Below are positions 52,205 through 64,000 of a DNA stretch of 64,000 nucleotides, one piece after another. How positions within the stretch are numbered: the first letter of the stretch is position 1; each line of letters begins with the position of its first letter. Position numbers and translations under genes: made by a program. The stretch is from Fagopyrum homotropicum. Lineage: Eukaryota > Streptophyta > Magnoliopsida > Caryophyllales > Polygonaceae. The notes under the pieces are model-generated. The model was given only the letters and a program-made list of their open reading frames with translations. It did not search any database and was not told the DNA's origin. The stretch is from positions 87,912,560-87,976,559 of the forward strand of contig BSWB01000002.1 of the NCBI GenBank assembly GCA_033239125.1. The letters are read 5' to 3'.

Positions 52205-55200
52205 ACAATAAAACAAATAAAACAACTAAAACAAATAAAAATAACCCTTAAAATGTTTTGAACCTAAAGGTTATAAAAAGTCTTTCATTTTATACCAAAA
52301 GATGATATAAAATACAAAAGAAGCTCCAAAAGCCTCAATCTTCCATTTCTTGCCATTCCGGAACAAGTGTCTCTTTTTTGCTCTTGCATGGCTCCAAATC
52401 ACGTGTGCATGGTCTCCCTTCCACGTCCAAGTCATCAGGAATCGTCATTAACGTAACTAAGGAAGCCTCAGTCAGCAATGGATCGTCAATCGTTTCCTTA
52501 GGAGCTAAGGACACCAACAAGTTGGACACCTCCTCTTGAATTGCTCTTACCCTTGATCTAGTGATTGACCCTTGCATTGTAGGACTAGTAGGGGCTGTTG
52601 ATGATGGTCCCTTATCATACTCCCCTTCTTGGGAAGGATTCGTCCTCGAATCATCACCATCTGGGTTGGGAATCCTTGAAGACCAACAATGGACGTTTTC
52701 CTTGACAAATGGCACGCAAAATCAAATTGTTTAGAACTAGAAATGATGTTGGACAAAAGGGAAGAAAGAGAATGAAATGGAACGTGGAATGTTTGGTAGA
52801 AGTAGATCCAAAAGAACCAAACGACTCCCTTACAAGAACCTTGATCAGATTGATCAAAACCCAAGCAAGATGATGCCTTCAACCCTTTCTTCTATAACCT
52901 TACACAAGCCTTCAATGGAGACAAGCACAAGGAGGGACTAGTATTGACTAGTAGCACCAATCTCTAAAGAGATTAACACACACAAGAACAATCTATCATG
53001 GATTCACAACAATTCAATCAATGGCTCACTTTATTGATTGAATTTTCTGAATAGGAACAAAAGCTCTCAAAGAGATGGTTTATCAAGTTTTGCTAAAATC
53101 TATCTAATCTGGAAAGAAGCTAAGGGAGGCTTTTTATATGCCTAGAAAGCCTCCTATCTAAAAAAGGAAAAACATTTGTCAAAAAGACAATAAAGCAAAT
53201 AAAACAACTAAAACGAATAAAAATAACCCTTAAAATGTTTTGAACCTAAAGTTTATAAAAAGTCTTTTATTTAATACCAAAAGATGATATAAAATACAAA
53301 AGAAGCTCCAAAAGCCTCAATCTTCCATTTCTTGCCATTCCGGAACAAGTGTCTCTCTTTTGCTCTTGCATGGCTCCAAATCACGTGTGCATGGTCTCCC
53401 TTCCACGTCCAAGTCATCGGGAATCGTCATTAACGTAACTAAGGAAGCCTCAGTCAGCAATGGATCGTCAATGGTCTCCTTAGGAGCTAAGGACACCAAC
53501 AAGTTGGACACCTCCTCTTGAATTGCTCTTACCCTTGATCTAGTGATTGGCCCTTACATTGTAGGACTAGTAGGGGCAGTTGGTGATGGTCCCTTATCAT
53601 ACTCCCCTTCTTGGGAAGGATTCGTCCTCGAATCATCACCATCTGGGTTGGGAATCCTTGAAGACCAACAATGGACGTTTTCCTTGACAAATGGAACGCA
53701 AAATCAGATTGTTTAGAACTAGAAATGATGTTGGACAAAAGGGAAGAAAGAGAATGAAATGGAACGTGGAATGTTTGGTAGAAGTAGATCCAAAAGAACC
53801 AAACGACTCCCTTACAAGAACCTTGATCAGATTGATCAAAACCCAAGCAAGATGATGCCTTCAACCCCTTACTAGTAGGGGCAGTTGATTGAAATTTCTG
53901 AATAGGAACAAAAGCTCTCAAAGAGATGGTTTATCAAGTTTTGCTAAAATCTATCTAATCTGGAAAGAAGCTAAGGGAGGCTTTTTATATGCCTAGAAAG
54001 CCTCCTATCTAAAAAAGGAAAAACATTTGTCAAAAAGACAATAAAGCAAATAAAACGAATAAAACGAATAAAAATAACCCTTAAAATGTTTTGAACCTAA
54101 AGGTTATAAAAAGTCTTTTATTTAATACCAAAAGATGATATAAAATACAAAAGAAGCTCCAAAAGCCTCAATCTTCCATTTCTTGCAATTCCGGAACAAG
54201 TGTCTCTTTTTTGCTCTTGCATGGTTCCAAATCACGTGTGCATGGTCTCCCTTCCACGTCCAAGTCATCGGGAATCGTCAATAACGTAACTAAGGAAGCC
54301 TCAGTCAGCAATGGATCTTCAATGGTCTCCTTAGGAGCTAAGGACACCAACAAGTTGGACACCTCCTCTTGAATTGCTCTTGCCCTTGATCTTGTGATTG
54401 GCCCTTGCATTGTAGGACTAGTAGGGGCTGTTGGTGATGGTCCCTCATCATACTCCCCTTCTTGGGAAGGATTCGTCCACGAATCATCACCATCCGGGTT
54501 GGGAATCCTTGAAGACCAACAATGGACGTTTTCCTTGACAAATGGCACGCAAAATCAGATTGTTTAGAACCATTAATGAAGTTGGACAAAAGGGAAGAAA
54601 GAGAATGAAATGGAACGTGGAATGTTTGGTAGAAGTAGATCCAAAAGAACCAAACGACTCTCTTACAAGAACCTTGATCAGATTGATCAAAACCCAAGCA
54701 AGATGATGCCTTCAACCCTTTCTTCTATAACCTTACACAAGCCTTCAATGGAGAAGATAAGAACAAGGAGGGACTAGTATTGACTAGTAGCACCAATCTC
54801 TAAAGAGATTAACACACACAAGAACAATCTAGCAAAAATTCACAACAATTCAATCAATGGGTCACTTTATTGATTGAATTTTTTGAATAGGAATAAAAGC
54901 TCTCAAAGAGACGGTTTATCAAGTTTTGTTAAAAATCTATCTAATCTGAAAAGAAGCTAAGGGAGGCTTTTTATATGCCTAGAAAGCCTCCTATCTAAAA
55001 AAGGAAAAACATTTGTCAAAACGACAATGAAACAAATAAAACAACTAAAACAAATAAAAATAACCCTTAAAATGTTTTGAACCTAAAGGTTATAAAAAAG
55101 TCTTTCATTTTATACCAAAAGATGATATAAAATACAAAAGAAGCTCCAAAAGTCTCAATCTTCCATTTCTTGCAATTCCGGAACAAGTGTCTCTTTTTTG

Positions 55201-58200
55201 CTCTTGCATGGCTCCAAATCACGTGTGCATGGTCTCCCTTCCACGTCCAAGTCATCGGGAATTGTCATTAACGTAACTAAGGAAGCCTCAATCAGCAATG
55301 GATCGTCAATGGTCTCCTTAGGAGCTAAGGATACCAACAAGTTGGACACCTCCTCTTGAATTGCTCTTACTCTTGATCTAATGATTGCCCCTTACATTGT
55401 AGGACTAGTAGGGGCAGTTGGTGATGGTCCCTTATCATACTTCCCTTCTTAGGAAGGATTCGTCCTCGAATCATCACCATCTGGGTTGGGAATCCTTGAA
55501 GACCAACAATGGACGTTTTCCTTGACAAATGGCACGCAAAATCAGATTGTTTAGAACTAGAAATGATGTTGGACAAAAGGGAAGAAAGAGAATGAAATGG
55601 AACGTGGAATGTTTGGTAGAAGTAGATCCAAAAGAACCAAACGACTCCCTTACAAGAACCTTGATCAGATTGATCAAAACCCAAGCAAGATGATGCCTTC
55701 AACCCCTTACTAGTAGTGGCAGTTGATTGAATTTTCTGAATAGGAACAAAAGCTCTCAAAGAGATGGTTTATCAAGTTTTGCTAAAATCTATCTAATTTG
55801 GAAAGAAGCTAAGGGAGGCTTTTTATATGCCTAGAAAGCCTCCTATCTAAAAAAGGAAAAACATTTGTCAAAAAGACAATAAAGCAAATAAAACAACTAA
55901 AACGAATAAAAATAACCCTTAAAATGTTTTGAACCTAAAGGTTATAAAAAGTCTTTTATTTAATACCAAAAGATGATATAAATTACAAAAGAAGCTCCAA
56001 AAGCCTCAATCTTCCATTTCTTGCAATTCCGGAACAAGTGTCTCTTTTTTGCTCTTGCATGGCTCCAAATCACGTGTGCATGGTCTCCCTTCCACGTCCA
56101 AGTCATCGGGAATCGTCATTAACGTAACTAAGGAAGCCTCAGTCAGCAATGGATCGTCAATGGTCTCCTTAGGAGCTAAGGACACCAACAAGTTGGACAC
56201 CTCCTCTTGAATTGCTCTTACCCTTAATCTAGTGATTGGCCCTTGTATTGTAGGACTAGTAGGTGCTGTTGGTGATGGTCCCTTATCATACTCCCCTTCT
56301 TGGGAAGGATTCGTCCTCGAATCATCACCATCTGGGTTGGGAATCCTTGAAGACCAACAATGGACGTTTTCCTTGACAAATGGCACGCAAAATCAGATTG
56401 TTTAGAACTAGAAATGATGTTGGACAAAAGGGAAGAAAGAGAATGAAATGGAACGTGGAATGTTTGGTAGAAGTAGATCCAAAAGAAGCAAACGACTCCC
56501 TTACAAGAACCTTGATCAGATTGATCAAAACCTAAGCAAGATGATGCCTTCAACCCTTTCTTCTATAACCTTACACAAGCCTTCAATGGAGACAAGCACA
56601 AGGAGGGACTAGTATTGACTAGTAGCACCAATCTCTAAAGAGATTAACACACATAAGAACAATCTAGCAGGGATTCACAACAATTCAATAAATGGCTCAC
56701 TTTATTGATTGAATTTTCCGAATAGGAACAAAAGCTCTCAAAGAGATGGTTTATCAAGTTTTGCTAAAATCTATCTAATCTGGAAAGAACCTAAGGGAGG
56801 CTTTTTATATGCCTAGAAAGCCTCCTATCTAAAAAAGGAAAAACATTTGTCAAAAAGACAATAAAGCAAATAAAACGAATAAAACGAATAAAAATAACCC
56901 TTAAAATGTTTTGAACCTAAAGGTTATAAAAAGTCTTTTATTTAATACCAAAAGATGATATAAAATACAAAAGAAGCTCCAAAAGCCTCAATCTTCCATT
57001 TCTTGCAATTCCGGAACAAGTGTCTCTTTTTTGCTCTTGCATGGCTCCAAATCACGTGTGCATGGTCTCCCTTCCACGTCCAAGTCATCGGGAATCGTCA
57101 TTAACGTAACTAAGGAAGCCTCAGTCAGCAATGGATCGTCAATGGTCTCCTTAGGAGCTAAGGACACCAACAAGTTGGACACCTCCTCTTGAATTGCTCT
57201 TGCCCTTGATCTAGTGATTGGCCCTTGCATTGTAGGACTAGTAGGGGCTGTTGGTGATGGTCCCTCATCATACTCCCCTTCTTGGGAAGGATTCGTCCTC
57301 GAATCATCACCATCTGGGTTGGGAATCCTTGAAGACCAACAATGGACGTTTTCCTTGACAAATGGCACGCAAAATCAGATTGTTTAGAACTAGAAATGAT
57401 GTTGGACAAAAGGGAAGAAAGAGAATGAAATGGAACGTGGAATGTTTGGTAGAAGTAGATCCAAAAGAACCAAACGACTCCCTTACAAGAACCTTGATCA
57501 GATTGATCAAAACCCAAGCAAGATGATGCCTTCAACCCTTTTTTCTATAACCTTAAACAAGCCTTCAATGGAGACAAGCACAAGGAGGGACTAGTATTGA
57601 CTAGTAGCACCAATCTCTAAAGAGATTAACACACACAAGAACAATCTAGAAGGGATTCACAACAATTCAATCAATGACTCACTTTATTAATTGAATTTTC
57701 TGAATTGGAACAAAAGCTCTCAAAGAGACGGTTTATCAAGTTTTGCTAAAATCTATCTAATCTGGAAAGAAGCTAAGGGAGGCTTTTTATATGCCTAGAA
57801 AGCCTCCTATCTAAAAAAGGAAAAACATTTGTCAAAAAGACAATAAAGCAAATAAAACAACTAAAACGAATAAAAATAACCCTTAAAATGTTTTGAACCT
57901 AAAGGTTATAAAAAGTCTTTTATTTAATACCAAAAGATTATATAAAATACAAAAGAAGCTCCAAAAGCCTCAATCTTCCATTTCTTGCAATTCCGGAACA
58001 AGTGTCTCTTTTTTGCTCTTGCATGGCTCCAAATCACGTGTGCATGGTCTCCCTTCCACGTCCAAGTCGTCGGGAATCGTCATTAACGTAACTAAGGAAG
58101 CCTAAGTCAGCAATGGATCGTCAATGGTATCCTTAGGAGCTAAGGACACCAACAAGTTGGACACCTCCTCTTGAATTGCTCTTACCCTTAATCTAGTGAT

Positions 58201-59280
58201 TGGCCCTTGTATTGTAGGACTAGTAGGGGCTGTTGGTGATGGTCCCTTATCATACTCCCCTTCTTGGGAAGGATTCGTCCTCGAATCATCACCATCTGGG
58301 TTGGGAATCCTTGAAGACCAACAATGGACGTTTTCCTTGACAAATGGCACGCAAAATCAGATTGTTTAGAACTAGAAATGATGTTGGACAAAAGGGAAGA
58401 AAGAGAATGAAATGGAACGTGGAATGTTTGGTAGAAGTAGATCCAAAAGAATCAAACGACTCCCTTACAAGAACCTTGATCAGATTGATCAAAACCTAAG
58501 CAAGATGATGCCTTCAACCCTTTCTTCTATAACCTTACACAAGCCTTCAATGGAGACAAGCACAAGGAGGGACTAGTATTGACTAGTAGCACCAATCTCT
58601 AAAGAGATTAACACACACAAGAACAATCTAGCAGGGATTCACAACAATTCAATAAATGGCTCACTTTATTGATTGAATTTTCTGAATAGGAACAAAAGCT
58701 CTCAAAGAGATGGTTTATCAAGTTTTGCTAAAATCTATCTAATCTGGAAAGAACCTAAGGGAGGCTTTTTATATGCCTAGAAAGCCTCCTATCTAAAAAA
58801 GGAAAAACATTTGTCAAAAAGACAATAAAGCAAATAAAACGAATAAAACGAATAAAAATAACCCTTAAAATGTTTTGAACCTAAAGGTTATAAAAAGTCT
58901 TTTATTTAATACCAAAAGATGATATAAAATACAAAAGAAGCTCCAAAAGCCTCAATCTTCCATTTCTTGCAATTCCGGAACAAGTGTCTCTTTTTTGCTC
59001 TTGCATGGCTCCAAATCACGTGTGCATGGTCTCCCTTCCACGTCCAAGTCATCGGGAATCGTCATTAACGTAACTAAGGAAGCCTCAGTCAGCAATGGAT
59101 CGTCAATGGTCTCCTTAGGAGCTAAGGACACCAACAAGTTGGACACCTCCTCTTGAATTGCTCTTGCCCTTGATCTAGTGATTGGCCCTTGCATTGTAGG
59201 ACTAGTAGGGGCTGTTGGTGATGGTCCCTCATCATACTCCCCTTCTTGGGAAGGATTCGTCCTCGAATCATCACCATCTG
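52205..59280 (-). repeat. Segmental duplication of about 39.0-49.7 kb, one tetramer shorter
   Basis: The left part matches at offset 13218 (39117 to 52335, 40099 to 53317) and the right part at offset 9547 (47441 to 56988, 48346 to 57893). The difference, 3671, is exactly one tetramer. The left edge is approximate. Confidence 0.8.
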
Positions 59281-62200
59281 GGTTGGGAATCCTTGAAGAC
59301 CAACAATGGACGTTTTCCTTGACAAATGGCACGCAAAATCAGATTGTTTAGAACTAGAAATGATGTTGGACAAAAGGGAAGAAAGAGAATGAAATGGAAC
59401 GTGGAATGTTTGGTAGAAGTAGATCCAAAAGAACCAAACGACTCCCTTACAAGAACCTTGATCAGATTGATCAAAACCCAAGCAAGATGATGCCTTCAAC
59501 CCTTTCTTCTATAACCTTAAACAAGCCTTCAATGGAGACAAGCACAAGGAGGGACTAGTATTGACTAGTAGCACCAATCTCTAAAGAGATTAACACACAC
59601 AAGAACAATCTAGAAGGGATTCACAACAATTCAATCAATGACTCACTTTATTAATTGAATTTTCTGAATTGGAACAAAAGCTCTCAAAGAGACGGTTTAT
59701 CAAGTTTTGCTAAAATCTATCTAATCTGGAAAGAAGCTAAGGGAGGCTTTTTATATGCCTAGAAAGCCTCCTATCTAAAAAAGGAAAAACATTTGTCAAA
59801 AAGACAATAAAGCAAATAAAACAACTAAAACGAATAAAAATAACCCTTAAAATGTTTTGAACCTAAAGGTTATAAAAAGTCTTTTATTTAATACCAAAAG
59901 ATTATATAAAATACAAAAGAAGCTCCAAAAGCCTCAATCTTCCATTTCTTGCAATTCCGGAACAAGTGTCTCTTTTTTGCTCTTGCATGGCTCCAAATCA
60001 CGTGTGCATGGTCTCCCTTCCACGTCCAAGTCGTCGGGAATCGTCATTAACGTAACTAAGGAAGCCTAAGTCAGCAATGGATCGTCAATGGTATCCTTAG
60101 GAGCTAAGGACACCAACAAGTTGGACACCTCCTCTTGAATTGCTCTTACCCTTAATCTAGTGATTGGCCCTTGTATTGTAGGACTAGTAGGGGCTGTTGG
60201 TGATGGTCCCTTATCATACTCCCCTTCTTGGGAAGGATTCGTCCTCGAATCATCACCATCTGGGTTGGGAATCCTTGAAGACCAACAATGGACGTTTTCC
60301 TTGACAAATGGCACGCAAAATCAGATTGTTTAGAACTAGAAATGATGTTGGACAAAAGGGAAGAAAGAGAATGAAATGGAACGTGGAATGTTTGGTAGAA
60401 GTAGATCCAAAAGAATCAAACAACTCCCTTACAAGAACCTTGATCAGATTGATCAAAACCTAAGCAAGATGATACCTTCAACCCTTTCTTCTATAACCTT
60501 ACACAAGCCTTCAATGGAGACAAGCACAAGGAGGGACTAGTATTGACTAGTAGCACCAATCTCTAAAGAGATTAACACACACAAGAACAATCTAGCAGGG
60601 ATTCACAACAATTCAATAAATGGCTCACTTTATTGATTGAATTTTCTGAATAGGAACAAAAGCTCTCAAAGAGATGGTTTATCAAGTTTTGCTAAAATCT
60701 ATCTAATCTGGAAAGAACCTAAGGGAGGCTTTTTATATGCCTAGAAAGCCTCCTATCTAAAAAAGGAAAAACATTTGTCAAAAAGACAATAAAGCAAATA
60801 AAACGAATAAAACGAATAAAAATAACCCTTAAAATGTTTTGAACCTAAAGGTTATAAAAAGTCTTTTATTTAATACCAAAAGATGATATAAAATACAAAA
60901 GAAGCTCCAAAAGCCTCAATCTTCCATTTCTTGCAATTCCGGAACAAGTGTCTCTTTTTTGCTCTTGCATGGCTCCAAATCACGTGTGCATGGTCTCCCT
61001 TCCACGTCCAAGTCATCGGGAATCGTCATTAACGTAACTAAGGAAGCCTCAGTCAGCAATGGATCGTCAATGGTCTCCTTAGGAGCTAAGGACACCAACA
61101 AGTTGGACACCTCCTCTTGAATTGCTCTTGCCCTTGATCTAGTGATTGGCCCTTGCATTGTAGGACTAGTAGGGGCTGTTGGTGATGGTCCCTCATCATA
61201 CTCCCCTTCTTGGGAAGGATTCGTCCTCGAATCATCACCATCTGGGTTGGGAATCCTTGAAGACCAACAATGGACGTTTTCCTTGACAAATGGCACGCAA
61301 AATCAGATTGTTTAGAACTAGAAATGATGTTGGACAAAAGGGAAGAAAGAGAATGAAATGGAACGTGGAATGTTTGGTAGAAGTAGATCCAAAAGAACCA
61401 AACGACTCCCTTACAAGAACCTTGATCAGATTGATCAAAACCCAAGCAAGATGATGCCTTCAACCCTTTCTTCTATAACCTTAAACAAGCCTTCAATGGA
61501 GACAAGCACAAGGAGGGACTAGTATTGACTAGTAGCACCAATCTCTAAAGAGATTAACACACACAAGAACAATCTAGAAGGGATTCACAACAATTCAATC
61601 AATGACTCACTTTATTAATTGAATTTTCTGAATTGGAACAAAAGCTCTCAAAGAGACGGTTTATCAAGTTTTGCTAAAATCTATCTAATCTGGAAAGAAG
61701 CTAAGGGAGGCTTTTTATATGCCTAGAAAGCCTCCTATCTAAAAAAGGAAAAACATTTGTCAAAAAGACAATAAAGCAAATAAAACAACTAAAACGAATA
61801 AAAATAACCCTTAAAATGTTTTGAACCTAAAGGTTATAAAAAGTCTTTTATTTAATACCAAAAGATTATATAAAATACAAAAGAAGCTCCAAAAGCCTCA
61901 ATCTTCCATTTCTTGCAATTCCGGAACAAGTGTCTCTTTTTTGCTCTTGCATGGCTCCAAATCACGTGTGCATGGTCTCCCTTCCACGTCCAAGTCGTCG
62001 GGAATCGTCATTAATGTAACTAAGGAAGCCTAAGTCAGCAATGGATCGTCAATGGTATCCTTAGGAGCTAAGGACACCAACAAGTTGGACACCTCCTCTT
62101 GAATTGCTCTTACCCTTGATCTAGTGATTGGCCCTTGCATTGTAGGACTAGTAGGGGCTGTTGGTGATGGTCCCTTATCATACTCCCCTTCTTGGGAAGG

Positions 62201-63207
62201 ATTCGTCCTCGAATCATCACCATCTGGGTTGGGAATCCTTGAAGACCAACAGTGGACGTTTTTCTTGACAAATGGCACGCAAAATCAGATTGTTTAGAAC
62301 TAGAAATGATGTTGGACAAAAGGGAAGAAAGAGAATGAAATGGAACGTGGAATGTTTGGTAGAAGTAGATCCAAAAGAACCAAACGACTCCCTTACAAGA
62401 ACCTTGATCAGATTGATCAAAACCTAAGCAAGATGATGCCTTCAACCCTTTCTTCTATAACCTTACACAAGCCTTCAATGGAGACAAGCACAAGGAGGGA
62501 CTAGTATTGACTAGTAGCACCAATCTCTAAAGAGATTAACACACACAAGAACAATCTAGAAGGGATTCACAACAATTCAATCAATGGCTCACTTTATTGA
62601 TTGAATTTTCTGAATAGGAACAAAAGCTCTCAAAGAGATGGTTTATCAAGTTTTGCTAAAATCTATCTAATTTGGAAAGAAGCTAAGGGAGGCTTTTTAT
62701 ATGCCTAGAAAGCCTCCTATCTAAAAAAGGAAAAACATTTGTCAAAAAGACAATAAAGCAAATAAAACGAATAAAACGAATAAAAATAACCCTTAAAATG
62801 TTTTGAACCTAAAGGTTATAAAAAGTCTTTTATTTAATACTAAAAGATGATATAAAATACAAAAGAAGCTCCAAAAGCCTCAATCTTCCATTTCTTGCAA
62901 TTCCGGAACAAGTGTCTCTTTTTTGCTCTTGCATGGCTCCAAATCACGTGTGCATGGTCTACCTTCCACGTCCAAGTCATCGGGAATCGTCAATAACGTA
63001 ACTAAGGAAGCCTCAGTCAGCAATGGATCCTCAATGGTCTCCTTAGGAGCTAAGGACACCAACAAGTTGGACACCTCCTCTTGAATTGCTCTTGCCCTTG
63101 ATCTAGTGATTGGCCCTTGCATTGTAGGACTAGTAGGGGCTGTTGGTGATGGTCCCTCATCATACTCCCCTTCTTGGGAAGGATTCGTCCACGAATCATC
63201 ACCATCC
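57316..63207 (-). repeat. Dimeric higher-order repeat, 1964 bp, three copies
   Basis: 5892 bp = 3 x 1964. Alternate units share private changes (GCCTAAGTCAGC creating a stop in the tail, AAGATTATATAAAAT, CCTTAAACAAGCC). The founder pair also exists at 47769-49734. At 62.9 kb tetramer-type units reappear. Confidence 0.85.
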
Positions 63208-64000
63208 GGGTTGGGAATCCTTGAAGACCAACAATGGACGTTTTCCTTGACAAATGGCACGCAAAATCAGATTGTTTAGAACTATTAATGAAGTTGGACA
63301 AAAGGGAAGAAAGAGAATGAAATGGAACGTGGAATGTTTGGTAGAAGTAGATCCAAAAGAACCAAACGACTCTCTTACAAGAACCTTGATCAGATTGATC
63401 AAAACCCAAGCAAGATGATGCCTTCAACCCTTTCTTCTATAACCTTACACAAGCCTTCAATGGAGAAGATAAGAACAAGGAGGTACTAGTATTGACTAGT
63501 AGCACCAATCTCTAAAGAGATTAACACACACAAGAACAATCTAGCAAGAATTCACAACAATTCAATCAATGGGTCACTTTATTGATTGAATTTTTTGAAT
63601 AGGAATAAAAGCTCTCAAAGAGACGGTTTATCGAGTTTTGTTAAAAATCTATCTAATCTGAAAAGAAGCTAAGAGAGGCTTTTTATATGCCTAGAAAGCC
63701 TCCTATCTAAAAAAGGAAAAACATTTGTCAAAACGACAATGAAACAAATAAAACAACTAAAACAAATAAAAATAACCCTTAAAATGTTTTGAACCTAAAG
63801 GTTATAAAAAGTCTTTCATTTTATACCAAAAGATGATATAAAATACAAAAGAAGCTCCAAAAGTCTCAATCTTCCATTTCTTGCCATTCCGGAACAAGTG
63901 TCTCTTTTTTGCTCTTGCATGGCTCCAAATCACGTGTGCATGGTCTCCCTTCCACGTCCAAGTCATCGGGAATCGTCATTAACGTAACTAAGGAAGCCTC

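Larger units (their letters stand above)
34515..64000 (-). repeat. Tandem array of X-family CRM LTRs (LTR-derived satellite)
   Basis: Head-to-tail repeat, all units in minus orientation, extending past the window end. Junctions, defined by the first G of GGGTTGGGAATCC after CATC(C/T)(C/G), lie at 35513, 36496, 37479, 38462, 39445, 40427, 41278, 42265, 43116, 44098, 44949, 45936, 46787, 47769, 48751, 49735, 50717, 51690, 52663, 53645, 54496, 55483, 56334, 57316, 58298, 59280, 60262, 61244, 62226 and 63208. Unit lengths are 982-983 mostly, with 851, 973, 984 and 987 variants. One unit equals the 969-bp X LTR minus about 37 bp at its 3' end plus about 45-50 bp of pol/polypurine tract at its 5' side. 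Units are highly similar by eye. Each carries the integrase tail, and most carry the hairpin TATA box. Confidence 0.93.

Noticed and set aside
34515..64000. Regularly spaced repeats that might suggest a CRISPR-like array
   Set aside because: Units are about 1 kb, nearly identical throughout with no unique spacers, and derive from an LTR in a plant genome.

Overview
The window is repeat DNA from a nuclear plant genome, most likely a seed plant and probably a eudicot. I found no host gene. Everything recognisable is Ty3/gypsy LTR retrotransposon sequence of two lineages. One is Athila-type: an FMDD reverse transcriptase, an extra ORF after pol, and a conserved post-pol hairpin. The other is CRM-type chromovirus: a single gag-pol with a CCHC knuckle, a YFDD reverse transcriptase, an initiator-Met primer site, and a pol 3' end that runs into the 3' LTR. 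The mixture of CRM, Athila and a long satellite suggests a centromeric or pericentromeric location. That is inference only.

Layout. (1) 1-9309: 3' part of an Athila-type element on + (protease end, RT-RNase H, integrase, ORF3, 3' LTR). It abuts CRM gag in frame and was probably inserted into it. (2) 9310-13923: a decayed CRM-type element on + with its 3' LTR. (3) About 13970-14371 and 23193-23551: two halves of a second-family CRM LTR ('Y', +), split by element X. (4) 14372-23187: element X, a structurally complete CRM-type element on - with target duplication TAATC. Its 3' LTR contains a solo Y LTR (14422-15496, -) with target duplication CTTGA. (5) 23552-31053: a third CRM-type element on +, with a truncated 5' LTR, primer site, decayed gag-pol and full 3' LTR. 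(6) 31054-34514: a second Athila-type fragment (decayed ORF3, 3' region, start of the LTR). (7) 34515 to the window end: about 29.5 kb of head-to-tail tandem repeat whose roughly 982-bp unit is the X-family LTR plus about 45 bp of the adjoining pol/polypurine tract.

The array is the most notable object. It has 30 junctions with unit lengths of 851 to 987 bp, in nested higher-order repeats: dimers of 1966 and 1964 bp, a tetramer of 3671 bp, and a large segmental duplication whose two offsets (13218 and 9547) differ by exactly one tetramer. Most units keep the LTR promoter (TATA box inside a hairpin), and full-length units also keep a 12-bp hairpin holding AATAAA. All point to the minus strand. 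The left edge of the array is an intact LTR 3' terminus, so the array probably began as an inserted X-type element. Element X, 11 kb to the left, is a close relative of the source.

Functionally, the coding parts are ordinary retrotransposon machinery (capsid, protease, RT, RNase H, integrase), and no copy looks fully intact. Decay is by stops, frameshifts, deletions between short repeats, and G-to-A type changes. In the second element both catalytic Asp residues of integrase are now Asn.
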